Part shown: positions 12,021 through 25,010 of the stretch, in pieces | How positions within the stretch are numbered: position 1 is the first letter of the stretch | Layout of the letters: each line of letters begins with the position of its first letter | Assembly: GCA_014529385.2 (NCBI GenBank) | Contig: CM043947.1 | Coordinates: 120,850,891 to 120,914,890, forward strand | Direction: 5' to 3' | DNA: 64,000 bases | DNA from: Adiantum capillus-veneris | Lineage: Eukaryota > Streptophyta > Polypodiopsida > Polypodiales > Pteridaceae | Made by a program: the position numbers and the translations under genes | The notes under the pieces: model-generated | The model's input: only the letters and a program-made list of their open reading frames with translations | Database searches by the model: none | Told to the model about the DNA's origin: nothing

Positions 12021-15000
12021 TCATTCATGATCAGCAGCAGCAAAGAGAGATATGAGACTCGCCGCATCACAGGTCTCCTCATCCTTCACCAACATTGCTT
12101 GCTCCACAGACAGCTCATCATGCTCCACCATCATTAACCTGGCATGATATAATTTAAGACGCAATTCATTTACCCTTGACTTATGTAGAATCCGATCCAG
12201 GTTAGCCAACTGATATGTACCATTTGGAAAACACTCCACTACCTTGAAAGGGCCTTCCCACTTAATCTGAAACTTCTTTTGGAAGGTGTTGTCCAACTTA
12301 CTGTTGTAATGCAAAACCAAGTCATGCTTCTTGATACCCTTACTTTTGACCTTTTCATTTATCTTTGCCAAAGCCTTATCCTGCATCTGCCCATAATGCT
12401 CCAATGCACTCATCCTATCCAACTGAACCTCCTGTAACTGTAAGAGCCTCTCTTTGAATGCATTACTAGACGGCCCAAGTAGCTTCTCTAGCATCTTTAC
12501 TGCAGGCAACTCTACTTCCACAGGCAATAGTGCTTCCTTTCCATATACCAAATGAAATGGAGTAAACCCTGTACCTGTCTTCACCAAAGTACGGTAAGCC
12601 CATAATGCACTAGACAATTCCAAATCCCAATTCTTTTCTTGGTGCTCTGTCACTTTCGAAAGAATTTGTACCAATTCACCATTGAATCTTTCATTTAAGC
12701 CATTACACTGTGGGTAATAAGGAGTGGTATGCTGGTGCCTAATCTTCATCTTTGCGCATAAGAAGTCTAGCAGTTTAGCTCTAAATCCTGGCCCCTTATC
12801 TGAAAGTAGCTCTAATGGCACCCCAAACTTCATCATACACAAATTTTGCCACATCCTTTGCAGTGATCTGTTTTACTGCTATAGCCTCTGCCCATCTAGA
12901 GAGATAGTCCACTGCCGTCAAAATATAGCTTTTGCCCCTACTTGTGATAGGTAATGGGCCTATTGCATCAATCCCCCACTTTTCAAACACATCAAACGCC
13001 ATAATAGTTTTTCGTAGCTCTGGCTTCAACACTCTCTTCCCAAATGCTTGACACCTATTGCAAGACCTACACCAATGGTGAACATCCTTGTGCAAACTAG
13101 GCCATACATACCCCTCTTGCAAAATCTTAAGCAAGGTGATCTTTAGATCAAAATGGCCACCACATGCGCCTTCATGATTCTCTTCCAACACTCTATAAAG
13201 CTCCTCTTGCCAAGGTACACGTCTCAACACGAGATCAGCCCCTTTCATGTATAAGACATCACCAATCAATTTGTACCTGTATGCTCTACGCATAAAACCA
13301 TACTTCTTAGACTTCTGAATCTCCTTTGGAATAATTCCTATTAGCAAAAACTCCTCTTCTTGAGCCAAACTTTCCCGGCCATGATAAAGAGGTAAAGTGG
13401 TCCTCAACACAAATAGCTCCCCAATCATGCCTTGAGCTACTTCATGTGCCTCTCCATTTAGAGCACGTTCAATGTGTCTGATGCTCCATGCTTCGAACTT
13501 TTTTAACAGGCCTTTAATTCTGAAGCACATTTCCTTCAATGAGGTGTTCTTGCTCTTCCACACACCCAGCACTTGCTTCACCACTAACAAGGCATCACCT
13601 TTTATGCTCAACCTTCGAACCCCATGCTTCAAACAAATGTGTAATCCGGCTTCCAAAGTAGCATATTCAGTTTTATTGTTACTATGAGCATCCAATTTGA
13701 ACCCTCTCTTGCATACTAGCTTCCCCTCTGGATCATAAAGTGCTATACCCCCTGAAGCCGCATCATGGCTCTTTCTGTATGAACCATCAAAGAACAACAC
13801 ATGTGCATTGCTGATCTGTGGCACTTCTTCAACTACCTGTCTCACCACCTCTTCCTTAACAATAAGGGGATTCTCCTTGTAGGTCAACAAATCAGCTAGG
13901 GTAGCCCTTGTACTATCTTCCACTAGAAAAGAGAACTCAAACTCTTGCAGCTCAATTACCCATTTCTTGACCACATTTGACATGTTAGTGCCATTAATTA
14001 ACTGTGGCAAAAAGGCATAACTCGTCAAGAAAACAAAAGTTCGTGGTAGCAAGTAATGACGAAATCGTCGACAAGTAAATATTACACTAGCCATCACTAG
14101 CTCTACTTCCGAGAACTTTCTCTCCGCTACCAACTTCACTCGGCTTGCACAATACACTAGCCTCATATAATGGCTGCCCTTCCCCTTTTGCAATAGCATG
14201 GCTCCAATGGCATCATCCCCTACTGATGGATTTACATAAAACACTTGCTCCCAATCAGGAGCCTGCATGGCTGACAACCCCCCTAACACCTCTTGAAACA
14301 CTTCTTCAAACTTGTCATCCCATTGCAATGGATCATGCTTTACCACTTGTTGTAATGGATAAAGAATCTAAGAAGACAATGGAATAAACTTTGCCATGTA
14401 CTTCACTTTGTGTATAAAGGTTGCCAATTGCTTCGTACTCGTAGGTGATGGAAGAAGAATAATAGACTTAACCTTGTCTCGATCAGCTTCAATGCCATTT
14501 TCTGACACCATGTGGCCCAATAACTTCACCCTTGGCTGTGCTAGATGACATTTCTTTGGATTTAGTTGTCCTCCACATTCATCATATCGAGCCAATACCA
14601 TCTGCAGCTTCTCATGGTGTTCAGCCCTACTGCTGTAGACACAGAAGTCATCCATGAAAGCTTTAACACAACTACCAATGAATGGTTCCAATACCCAATT
14701 TTCTCTCTCTTGATAGAAATATGGTCCATTTGACAACCCAAATGGCAATACTATGTACCAATAGCAGCCCCAAGGCGTAATAAAAGTGGTCTTTGTGCGG
14801 TCTTTAAGAGCAATCTTCAATTGAAAATAACCTGAAAAACCATCACACACACTGTACCTCTCATAACCTGCCACTGAATCCAAGATCTGATCAATGAATG
14901 GAAGAGGATATGGGTTCTTCTTAGTGGCTGCGTTTAAGGGTTTAAAATCTACACAAATTCTCCACTTCCCATCCTTCTTTGGACTGGCTACAACTGGACT

Positions 15001-16308
15001 CACCCATTCTGTGGTCTCCACAAGGACTATGAACCCTGCCTTCAATAACTTGTCCACCTCTTCTCTCAAGGCTTCCATTTGCTCTTGACCCATCCTTCTT
15101 AGCCTTTTCCGCACTGGCTTAGCACCTTCTTTCAGCTCTATATGCATCTCTTCGCCCTTGAACCCTCTGATCTCTTCATATGAAGTAATGAACAAATCAG
15201 GAAAACTAGCCAGCATGTGCAAATATATATCCTTCTCCATAGCTGAGAGGTCTCCACTGATCATTTGTGTCATCAATTCCTGCTTCTTTGACAACTCAAC
15301 CTTGGTTTGCATCAGCCCTTCAATCACTTCATAAGGCCCTTCACTTTCATCTTCAACCTCATTCGCAAATGCAACTAAACCAAACTCCTGGATTTCTTTG
15401 TCCATCAAAAGAAATGCAACATCAGCATCCTCATCACTGCTGGTAGTGCTATCACTGTCCTCATCTGTCACCGTGGAAGAGTCTTCATCACTAGACTCAT
15501 CCTCATCTTCATAAAGCTCCTCTAATCGTTTCCTTGTGTCCATATTATAAAGCTTCTTGGTACTTGTCTTTCCATAGAGGCTAATCGTACCATGTCGACA
15601 ATCTTGAACAGCTCCCACTGCACGTAACCATGGTCTTCCCAGTATAATAGGATATGCTCCCAACCCTGCTGGCATCACATGAAAATCAACCACTGCCTTT
15701 GCATCATATGCCTCCACTTCTAAGCTCTTTACAACACCCAAGCATTTTACTTTTTGATGGTTTGCCAATCTAATCCGGAAACCTGACACCCCAGCCACTG
15801 TGAGACCCATCTTCTCAACGCATGAGTGTGTTATGACGCATATTTGGGCTCCGCCATCCACATAACCTTGTCCCAAATTTTTCCTTTTATGCCACACATC
15901 TACTATTGGACAAATGTCTCGTAGCTCATCCATTGCCAACACCTTTACTGAACCTCTCTCTGGCTCTTTCTCCATTGGGTTAACCATCCTCTTCCACTGT
16001 CGCTTTAGCTTAGGCACCATCTCTATAAGCTGCCCAAAAGTAACATATGCCTTCCTGTTTGTCAGATCCTCCTTCAAGTCATAGCTTAATTGCCCATCCC
16101 CTAGTGGAAAATATGAAACATGAAACTTTCGATGAGATCTCCTTTTCCTCTTGGCCTTGACATCCTCGCCTTCATGGCTCTTTCCTTTCTTCTTACTAGG
16201 ACCTAAGGCACTTCTTCCTTCCTTATCCTCTGTGGTCCTCTTCCCAATAGGCTTCACTAATGTATCCTCTAGCTTTGATGCCTTCTCCAAGGTGACTACA
16301 CTTAGCAC
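12021..16308 (-). pseudogene. pol: Ty3/gypsy pol: protease, RT, two RNase H domains, integrase (broken)
   Basis: Reading leftward from 16308: a charged linker; a retropepsin near 15850 with DGGA in place of the usual D(S/T)GA and later ILGRPWL; reverse transcriptase with the LPFGLSNGP motif and catalytic FMDDF near 14650; a degenerate RNase H in which the first catalytic Asp is Asn (VNPS); a second RNase H (FFDGS, NNKTEY, KGDALLVVKQV) around 13450-13800; and integrase with its HHCC finger near 13000-13170 and the D, D, E residues (GIDAIGPL, SDKGPGF, NERFN). A TAG at 14368-14370 separates RT from RNase H in the same frame. A one-base frameshift near 12830 splits integrase. No chromodomain is seen. 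Confidence 0.92.
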
Positions 16309-16399
16309 TTTTGTCTTTCCCTTTTCCTCCTAGGTTTCCTCCTGGTTCAGTCCACTGGTTCCTTCGTCTCCCTTAATTTCGATGCCATAATCATTTGAC

Positions 16400-17671
16400 C
16401 TAGTTAACACCTGTCTTGGCAATGGATACATGTCCCCCCCCATCCTTGGTGGCTTATCATTGCGGGCTGATGTGACCCAACTCTCCACAATTATAACATG
16501 TGGGCGTCTGCCTCCAGTACCTACCATTGCTTGCACGATAATCCTTTTTCATATGTCTTTGGTTATGGCAATCATAGCACTCAACATTACACATGGAACC
16601 ACAAACTTACTACAAGAGGTCTTGGGATCCTTATAAGTGCTATCTCTCTCTTTGTGAAACTGTGCAACATAAGCATCACTACTCTTGGTAGGCTCAAGAT
16701 ATTCTACACAAATGTCGTTGGTGAGGAAACTATCGATTACATCATCACGGAGCTACGTATGGCTGTTTAAAAAATATCTCCATTAGTCCAACACCATTCC
16801 TAGGCCTTTCTTCACCTCCTGGCTGATTTGCAAACCTCCCTCGACCTCGATTATTTCCCACTTGACCTAGCATGTTTAGGCTGAGATTCTTCATCAAATC
16901 TACCACTTGCCTCATGTCTTGCCTTAGCCCCTCATCTTGCACTGCTGTAGTGACCACTGCTGGCATAACTTGAGGAGTAACAGAAACCACTGGTTCATGA
17001 TGAACCCCTGGCATGCGACCTTGCAAAGAATCCATAGGCTGAAATTCAGATCTCATGGGCAAAGACTCCACCCCTAACTGGCTCATTTTCCTCAGCTTCC
17101 ACTCTTTGTTCCTTGCTACCTCTAGTGCATCTTCATATGTCCTAGGCTTCTTTAGCTCCACTCTCCAACGTATATTCTCCCAAAGACCATCCAAGAACCT
17201 GTCCTTGTTCATCATGTCATGCGGGGGTACCTGTGGTGCTAAGGCCTTGCACATCCTCTCCCATGCCAATGAGAACTTACGTATGTACGCATCTACTGGC
17301 TCACCTTCCTTTTGCACTAAACCCTGTACTTCTTGCCACACTTTGTCAGGATCTTCTATCTTTACAAACTCCACTTCCAATCCATGCCTTAGATTGTCCC
17401 AACTCAATCTTACGGGTGGATCCACTGCACACAACTCCTCTTCAAATGCTTTGGACCAAACTCGTGTATCACTCTTCAAACAAATGTGAAGAAGACGTAA
17501 CATCTGTGTTGGGTCATGGATCTGGTTGCTAATGCATGCAACCTCCATCTTTTCCAAAAAGTCTTCCACATCTTCATTACTTCTTCCATGAAACTCCGGA
17601 TAAGAGAAAGCCATGGCTACCCAAGCTACGATGCTTTGAGAACCCCTTCGAACACACGTGCAAGAACCCAA
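16400..17671 (-). pseudogene. gag: Ty3/gypsy gag with two ruined zinc knuckles
   Basis: The capsid part starts most plausibly at MAFSYPEFHG (17614) and shows the retrotransposon gag pattern (FLEKMEVAC, LRLLHICLKSDTRVW, VDAYIRKFSLAWERM, RFLDGLWENIRW). It stops at 16745 after a T6 run, probably a slip. Further on, around 16450-16600, a nucleocapsid remnant in another frame carries two CX2CX4HX4C knuckles, ECYDCHNQRHMKKDY and TCYNCGELGHISPQ-stop. In both the last Cys is lost, once to Tyr and once to a TGA stop. It packages the element RNA in functional relatives. Confidence 0.88.
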
Positions 17672-18594
17672 AACTTCTCACTACCCAATCCCCAGAAACT
17701 TCAATGGAGCTCAGCTTTAGATAAGGACAAACACATGCACATCAAATGAGTTTTCATAGTTGATCATCGGAATTACAACAAGCAAAGGACATTCCAGGAT
17801 CTCTCGTAATCTTCTTGGCCTGAACATAAAGACTATGCGCTGCTGGAAAAAAATCTTCCTGGACACATGAACATTTATCTGGATTCTTTGAGTTAAATGA
17901 AATGGAGTGAATTGAGGGCCATTTTGATCATCCATTAAAGCCAACCATGCAGCTCCCAAGAAGGCACACCTGACTTATCCTCTGATTTTGCCAAAATTTC
18001 AGCAGCATCACAGCATAAATGGCTCAAAAGACCAAAAAACCAGCCATCATATCTTGGAAAAATTTTGACAGAGTTTCCCCAGAAGTAGAGCAGTAGGAAC
18101 CCAAAATATAGACTGTATATGTATGCATAAACTGTCAACAATAGAACCCGAGCATCAAATAGGAATCACTAGTACATAGCCTATGGCGAGGTCACAAAAA
18201 GGGTTCTCCAGCTACCTGTATCACCGAAAGGATCTCCACATTTGAGAATCCCCCAGCTCAATAAAACCTCACGCTATCGACCCTCACACGAAGGCTCATG
18301 CAAATCGCGTATAGTCAAGTCTCAGAAATGACTATCTTCCAGACCAAGTCTCAGAAATGACTGGGACTGCCAAATAAAACCAAATATGGCTTCACAAAGG
18401 CGTAGAATGGCAGTTTCCACAAGTAACGTACAATCCAGCAGACAATGCGCTAAACAGGCGCCAAGTGATGCATACCCACAACAACTGCAAGTGACATCAC
18501 TGCTAGTATATCACTGTACTCCAGCTACCTGTACCTGTGTGAATCACCTGTACCTGTACCTGTACCTGTACCTGTCCCTGTAACCTATAATCTG
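17672..18594 (-). other. 5' leader of the gypsy element with a CCTGTA tandem run
   Basis: This is the untranslated part between gag and the 5' LTR. Near 18525-18580 the hexamer TACCTG (CCTGTA) is repeated about eight times with small variants. No gene is seen. Confidence 0.6.
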
Positions 18595-19378
18595 TGTTAG
18601 GAAATAAGACATAGCTAAATATATTTTTGAGTAAATTACTTAATGGAGAGAGATAGATTTCACACACAAGAGATTATAGAGTAGAGAGAGAGAGAGAGAG
18701 AGAGAGAGTACACACGATCTACGTGGTTCACCCAATGTGGGCTACGTCCGCGGAAAATCAGCCACTCAATGGCTTTAGCACTTCAAAAGAAGAAGTAGTT
18801 TACAAAGGGATTAAACCCTTGATAGAGCTCCCGCCTTGCTTCACTCTCACCACCTCACACTCACCTTGTTACATCAACTTCACACTATGAAATGTGTGTA
18901 GAAATGGCCTCCTTTTATAGGCCAAAAGGGCTACCCTCTCTTATGAGAGACAGCCATGTGTAGCCGCCCTTGTGCGAATAAGTCCAAATCGAACCCTCCA
19001 ATCCACCCATGTGTGGCCGCCCTTGAGAAGACAAGTCCGCTTTTGAATTCGGCCACCGGCCATTGACTTCCGACCACCGGCCACCGGCCATTGACTACCG
19101 GCCACCGGCCAACCGACCGGTTGTTTTCCGACCACTTTCCGGCTGCCGGTCGGTCATAATATTCCGACGAAAAGGAATATTCCGGCGGAAAAAAAAGTCT
19201 CAGGGGCCTCCGTCCCCAAGGCCTCTAGAGCTGCCCCTGATCCTTGTTCGTGAAAATTTTGGTTTCCGGTGAGTGATTTTCCTTCACGCACGATGGCTTC
19301 TCCTCATAATGGGGGCCTTACAAATGTGCACTTTTACCACAGAAAATTACAAGGGTAAATCAAGCTCCATACTTAACA
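18595..19378 (-). mobile_element. solo LTR nested in the gypsy leader, 5-bp TSD ATCTG
   Basis: The 784-bp insertion begins TGTTAGG and ends CTTAACA, and ATCTG flanks both sides (18590-18594 and 19379-19383). On the minus strand a TATA box (CTATAAAAGG at 18911-18920) precedes the phrase GAACCACGTAGATC, wording common in U5 regions of plant copia LTRs. It has no coding sequence, so it is a solo LTR. It also contains a (GA)n run near 18680-18708. The copia assignment is an inference. Confidence 0.8.
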
Positions 19379-19459
19379 ATCTGCAACCTGCAACCTGTAA
19401 TCCCGAAGCTCGAAGCAGAAGGTACTCGAAGAAGATCCTCAGTGGGGACACCAAAAGAA

Positions 19460-20602
19460 TGTGAGCGGGATGGAAACACACAGAACGCCTCTATAACGAC
19501 CCGACACACACTCTTGGGAAGATACACACACACACTATGGGGCACCACTCGGCTTACACAATCCCCCTGGCCGAGACAGGGAACACACCAATGGAGTGAG
19601 ATGAGAGAGACTTCCCACTTGCCCACTCAACACAGAGACACACACACACACACACACCCAAAAGACTCAGCTCAAAAGAGGAGAATTTATGATGTTTAGA
19701 TACAATAGAGCTTGGTCCAACACCAATGGGGCAAATAGTTTACGCAATTTTCAAGAAATACACCAGATACAACCACAAAGTTAAGCAGAGGCTTCACTCA
19801 CCGGAGAAGATTACACAGAAAAATAGCAGAAAAAGATTGAGAAATTTGGCAAAATGGACAGCGCCATCACGTCCAGAACGGCCCAAAACCCCAGTCTACA
19901 ATGTCAAAGTGCTCAAATCCGACATCGGATGAGCAGTTTACGACCAAAATAGGCTCCAAAATGAGCAAAAACACAGTTGCGGCTGTTCCTCCTCTCTTCT
20001 CCATGTTTTTTCTGGTCTTCTCTCTGTTTTTTCAGTTCCCACACTTAGCTTTATTAGTTGGGCACCCGTGGCCTTTTAGATGACCTCAAACGGACCCCGA
20101 ACAGGCCAAAAAACTGACCTCGCAGTGCATAGTTGTCACCTTTTTGCATCATCCGCACACCTGGCACTCAGTTTTTCCCAATAATGCATCCCGCAACCAC
20201 GTGAAGTGGCCCCAAAAAGTGGTCCTCGTGATGACCTTTCTGCATAAGTATCACAAGAAAACACCCACGTCGTGTCCATACTTCTCCGCGTGCAAGTATT
20301 GACCCCGTTCGACCTCCTGACGCCACTCGATGCCATCTGACACACCTGCTTACCTCATGTCATCGGCCCGCGGATAGCTTCCTCGAGAAGTTTTACATGC
20401 TACCAACTCCTCCTCATTGTAGAAAAAACACACTAGTACTTATAATAGTGAAAATCGTTGCACTATGTACACCATGTCCTACTTGTACACACGTGGGCCC
20501 CACGTAACCACCTGGCTATGGAAATTGGGTAATCCTTTATTCGATGCACCATGCATGTGTATGTACATATGCGCAATCCCTTGCTCAAAAAAACTCCTGA
20601 CA
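19460..20602 (-). repeat. 5' LTR of the Tat-like gypsy element
   Basis: This is the partner of 10850-11992. The candidate primer-binding site follows in element orientation at 19453. Confidence 0.93.
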
Positions 20603-20745
20603 ACGTTCGAGAAATTCTCTTTGATTAAGCGGCTGCTGATCGAGTTTCTTTCTCACAAAGAAAAAAATCAGAAATACTAGCATAAATTTTGAGATTTGCA
20701 AAATTTTTGGATGACTTTCTCATCGATTTTCTTTCGTCGCATGCC
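20603..20745. repeat. dispersed repeat/MITE, right part
   Basis: It continues the repeat broken at 10849. It aligns, inverted, with 61360-61505 (GAGTTTCTTTCTCACAAAGAA against GAAGAAACTTGATC wording on the other strand) and loses similarity near 20745. Confidence 0.7.
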
Positions 20746-21647
20746 CTTGGCTCTTCTCTCTCTGCTTCTACTCCACACTTTGATAGTCTACTCATGTGGT
20801 GGGCTCATCACTACACTAGCCTGTGCCCACATAATTAGGAAGCATCATGGACACTTATGCTTCCAAGGAAGCTTCATATCCCAGTGGCATAGGAGGAACT
20901 CGCCCTAGGTCTCCTAGGTCTGCTTTTACAGGAGGGTATCTTTAACTCTGAAGGCTCTAGCATGGGAGGGTGAGCATAAGAGCTCTCAGGAGGGAGGGGG
21001 GGGGAGGGGGGGGGGGGGGGGGGGGGGGAGAGGGGGGGGGGGGGGGGTCTTTATATAGTTGTAAGAGGAGGGTGTCCGATCCAAGAAGGGAAGGTGAGTG
21101 TAAGGGGTGTGGGTGCACATGCATAGTGTCAGCATGGCACCTGTACAGAGCAAGTGTAGGTGACATGGAGGTGCCATGCCTCTAGATAAGATAAGGCATG
21201 CTATAGGTGTGGATGGATAAGCTTATCCTCCACCTAGGTGCCATGTAAGTGACATGTAGATGCCACCTAGTATGCCACAAATGCATCCCATGCCATCCAA
21301 GTGCCATACGTAAGAGTGTGTTCCTATGTAGATACAATGGCTAAAAATTCTAAGAAACTGTAACTTTAGGATTTTTCCTACATAAATGCATTTACAATCT
21401 TGCATGTAGCATTTACGAGGCGATCAAAGGTGTTGTGGGTGGCGCCCATGGTGGGGCCACGGCTCCTAATGGGAATGGGATCGTGCTAGCGAGGGTGGAT
21501 AAAGCCAAACATCATGCACACAAATGAGTGTGTGTTAGCTAGATTATCACTCAAGCAAATTAGGTTCCAAGATCAATTAGCTTGGACTCATAAACACAAT
21601 CTTGAGTAGTTGTTAAGCCATAACAAGCTCACCATAAACAAAGCTAA
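20746..21647. other. non-coding stretch with a long G-rich tract
   Basis: Positions 20990-21047 are almost pure G with a few A. No gene is seen. Open readings through the tract give polyglycine or polyproline and are not credible. Confidence 0.7.
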
Positions 21648-24311
21648 TGTCATAAAATCTAATATCTAACGAGCCCAAATGATTTTCTCATATTAAACTA
21701 ATCATTTAATGTGTGAGAATAAACGGGAACAAGGGTTAAGATATAGACATGTGCTTATAGATCTATCTCAATACGAGGCCAATGGTAAAGGGGGCCAAAT
21801 GGGAGATGGTATATCAAAGAGAAAGTTTAACCAATGGAGCATAAGACCTTAGGGTTAGCTTCATTGAAGACCTCCAATAATTAGTGTAAAAGTCCTTTGA
21901 CCTTAGGTAAGCTAGGGTTGAGAGCTTGAGGTGGGAACCCAACTTAAGCTTGAGGTGCTTGTCGTGCTTGATGACGAAGGTGCTTGAGGTTCCTGATGAC
22001 TGAGATGCTTGAGATGCTTGTCATGCTTGAGATGCTAGGGCTGTACTTGAGGTGAGAACCCAACCCAAGCTTGAGGGGCTTAAGGGCCAAGCTTGTGGTG
22101 AGAACGAGTCCCAAGGTTGAGGGGCTTGAGATGGCACAAAAGTCAAAGCTAATCCCTACAAGGAGGGGGCGATCCCTACAAGAGGGGGGAGGGAGAGAAC
22201 ACACACACACTCACACAAGGCATGTTTGGTACAAAGAAAGCAAAAGGGACACTTGTCAAGTTCCTCCTCATGTTGCCTTCATGGTGTGCCTAAAGCCTAG
22301 TGCCTGAAGCCTATTGGTTGGGCACCCAAGGGGTCCAATGATAAATTAGAAGATTTAATTAATTTTTTTTACATTTATCAAGTCCTTTCTCTCAAAGGGG
22401 AAAGGTAGACACTTGTTCCAAGGCTACCCTTGTTACTTGATTTACCTCCTGCTTGTGATTGGCTAGGCTTGGAGGGGTCCAATGAGCTTCAAGCATGAGC
22501 TACAAGGGGGGGTCGACCAAGGAAGCTAGGGGCTTTCTTAGGGGGTATACTCTCCCACACACATACTCATTGTGTGAAGTGCAAGAAGCAAGTAGAAAGG
22601 TTGAGATCCTACACCAACGCTCTTGGCTATGGAGTGCAAATCCAACCAAGAGCCATGCTTCAATGCTTAAGCTTGCCATCTTCTCCATCTTCATTACTAT
22701 GCTATTATGTATGCTAGCAACAAGAGTGATGATAAGTGAGGAACTAATTCTTTTTCCTATGAAATGTTTCTTCTTCCTCTTCCCTACCCTATTCCCTGCT
22801 AGCTCTATCCACCTTCAAAGGTGTTTGAGGTCTTGGGATAGTTAATGCTTTCCTCAAGTTTATGTTATGCTCGTGATGCATGAATCTTTCCATCTTCATT
22901 GCATCACCTAGGTCACAAGGAACACAAAGATTGTATTGTAACAAGTCTCTCTTGATGGGAGAAATCATAATACGAATGCCTATTGGAGGGGGGACCCCGG
23001 CTCCACATAAATCCGGTCCTCAATTGTTGTCATGCTCTCTAAATTCTCTCTCTTGCAAAAGTATTGTTCATGCCAAGTTAACTAAATGCTATGTTTATGT
23101 TGCTACCATCAATTATGTTCACCCGCTATGCTCACAATGTAATTTCACAGAAGTACTCTCTCTAATTTTCGCTACTCTCAAGTTAATCGGCCAATTTCAT
23201 TACATTGGTATCATAGCATTTGGTTTCTCTTTTCTTGCTTAAGAAGAGAGGTCCTTAAGTAGCCTATAAATGGTTGATGTTGTTAATTATATTAGGGTAA
23301 GTGGAATTGGGATCTATTATCGGTTTTGTTGAGCTCACTATGTGGGATATGGTGCGTACCTCAGGAGATTTGGACTTAATAATGAAGTCTTTTTAGACTT
23401 ACCTATGGCTTTATCATTATTGAGCCATAAGAAGTCCGAAAGGAGCTAGCCCTCGGCAACTCTGATATGTTAGACCCACTCCACTACAATGCAAGGAATA
23501 CAACTTAAGGATAGTATGAACCTTGTCAATGCTTACAATGCTACATTAGAGTAAGGAAATGTACAAATTTCTTTTAAATGACCCATGTTTTTGTCTTATA
23601 AGACTAGTTCTCTTTTTAATTGTGCACAAATTTAAATAGTATGTATGCTTAGAATCATCTTTGTGATGACGATGTCTCTCAAACACCAAGTAGAATTTGT
23701 CACTCTCCTTTGGGAGAATGAAATGGACTAAAGAGCAGACATGCTTGCGGCAGCTATGTCTCCCAAGCACCAAATGGATTAGTCATCCATCTTGGAAAGA
23801 TGTCATAGGGTAAGAAGGGATCCTCTACCCGCTAAGTAAGATTGACTAATGACTAAGGATTTATCTCTTCTACCTCATAATCGAGGATGATTATGATTTC
23901 AAGAGAGAGGTAATGTCATAAAATCTAATATCTAACCAACCCAAATGATTTTCTCATATTAAGCTGATCATTGAATATGGGAGAATAAATGAGAACAAGG
24001 GTTAAGATATAGACATGTGCTTATAGATCTATCTCAACATGGGGCCAATGGTAAAGGGGCCCAAATGAGAGATGGCCTATCAAAGAGCAAGGCTAACCAA
24101 TGGAGCATAAGACCTTAGAGTTAGCTTCATTGAAGGCCTCCAATAATTAGTGTGAAAGTCCTTTGACCTTAGGTTGACCTTAGGTAAGCTAGGGTTGAGC
24201 TTGAGTTGGGAACCCAGAGGTGGGAACCCGCGGCCCAAGCTTAAGGTGCTTGAGGTGCTTGTCGTGCTTGATGACTAAGGTGCTTGAGGTGCCTGATGAA
24301 TGAGATGCTTT
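21648..24311 (+). mobile_element. truncated non-coding LTR retroelement (LARD/TRIM-like)
   Basis: TGTCATAAAATCTAATATC begins at 21648 and again at 23914, and about 365-400 bp after each start are clearly homologous. TGGTATCATAGC at 23206, close to the initiator-tRNA-Met primer site TGGTATCAGAGC, lies 1.56 kb after the first copy, immediately after a TACA end. The purine run AAGAGAGAGG at 23901-23910 just before the second copy fits a polypurine tract. This suggests a 5' LTR (21648-23204), a 0.7-kb interior with no gene, and a 3' LTR cut off near 24311. Part of the LTR is a minisatellite based on GCTTGAGGTGCTTGTCGT. No TSD can be tested because the right end is missing. Confidence 0.55.
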
Positions 24312-24779
24312 TCGCTCCTTGACTCATACTCTAATGACTCTTGGACAAAGCTCATACCTTATAGCTCCCACCCAACGATGACCATCGGTGGTGTTTTCGT
24401 AAAAAAGTTTGGGACGAAGTAGCGACGTTACGGCTCATGTCCATAGCATTAAATTCTTGTCGTGCTACTTAATATTTTTGGCCAAAGTTAAAAACTTAGG
24501 CTTACATTTGGGTCTAAAGGATTGGACAAATTATGTCCCAAAAAAATCCTACCCCCAGTAAAGCTATGCTTAAAATTCACTACTCAAGTCATAATTTCAA
24601 AATTCAAAGTGTACATAGCTAATCTTGATATTATAACCAAAATAGTAAGCTGTTACACTTGATACAAAGGATCTTTGTCATATTTATAAGTGGGTATATT
24701 ACACTTAATTACGCAAGCTACTTGCAGATTTGGGATTGCATGTGTGTGGATAGTTGCTATGTATTGTGATAGCCTTAGC

Positions 24780-25010
24780 AACATATAGTTGGCTTGGAAG
24801 CAATGTTTAATGCATGGACCAAACACATCTAAGGTTCACCACCATTTCATTCAAGAGAGAGTGCCAATAGGCTACAAAAACTTGGTACACACCAACACAA
24901 AGGATCAAGTAGCTAACATCTTCACAAAGGCCTTCAGAGTCGAGACTCTTTGTAAATGTGTTGAGAAATCATGACATGGCATTGAGCTTGAGGAGGAGTC
25001 TTGAGATGTC
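24780..25010 (+). pseudogene. copia RNase H C-terminal fragment
   Basis: The reading WLGSNVHG-like followed by SKVHHHFIQERV, then TNTKDQVANIFTKAF, is the end of a Ty1/copia RNase H (family wording SKHIDIxHHFIRE and DQLADIFTKAL). A stop interrupts just upstream (near 24787) and another follows at about 24972. No other domain remains. Confidence 0.7.

Larger units (their letters stand above)
10850..20602 (-). mobile_element. full-length Ty3/gypsy LTR retrotransposon, Tat-like
   Basis: A 9.75-kb element on the minus strand. It is bounded by two LTRs of equal length (1143 bp) with TG...CA ends in element orientation (TGTCAGG...CTCACA). ACGT flanks both sides (10846-10849 and 20603-20606), and a paralogous copy of the target at 61.5 kb is uninterrupted, reading TTAACGTTTGAG. 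The order is gag, protease, reverse transcriptase, RNase H, second RNase H, integrase. A second RNase H of the DGS...NNKTEY type between RNase H and integrase is the hallmark of the Tat clade. The element is dead: gag and pol carry stops and frameshifts. A candidate primer-binding site (TGGTGTCCCCACTGAG) lies 6 nt inside the 5' LTR at 19438-19453. I did not match it to a particular tRNA. Confidence 0.92.
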
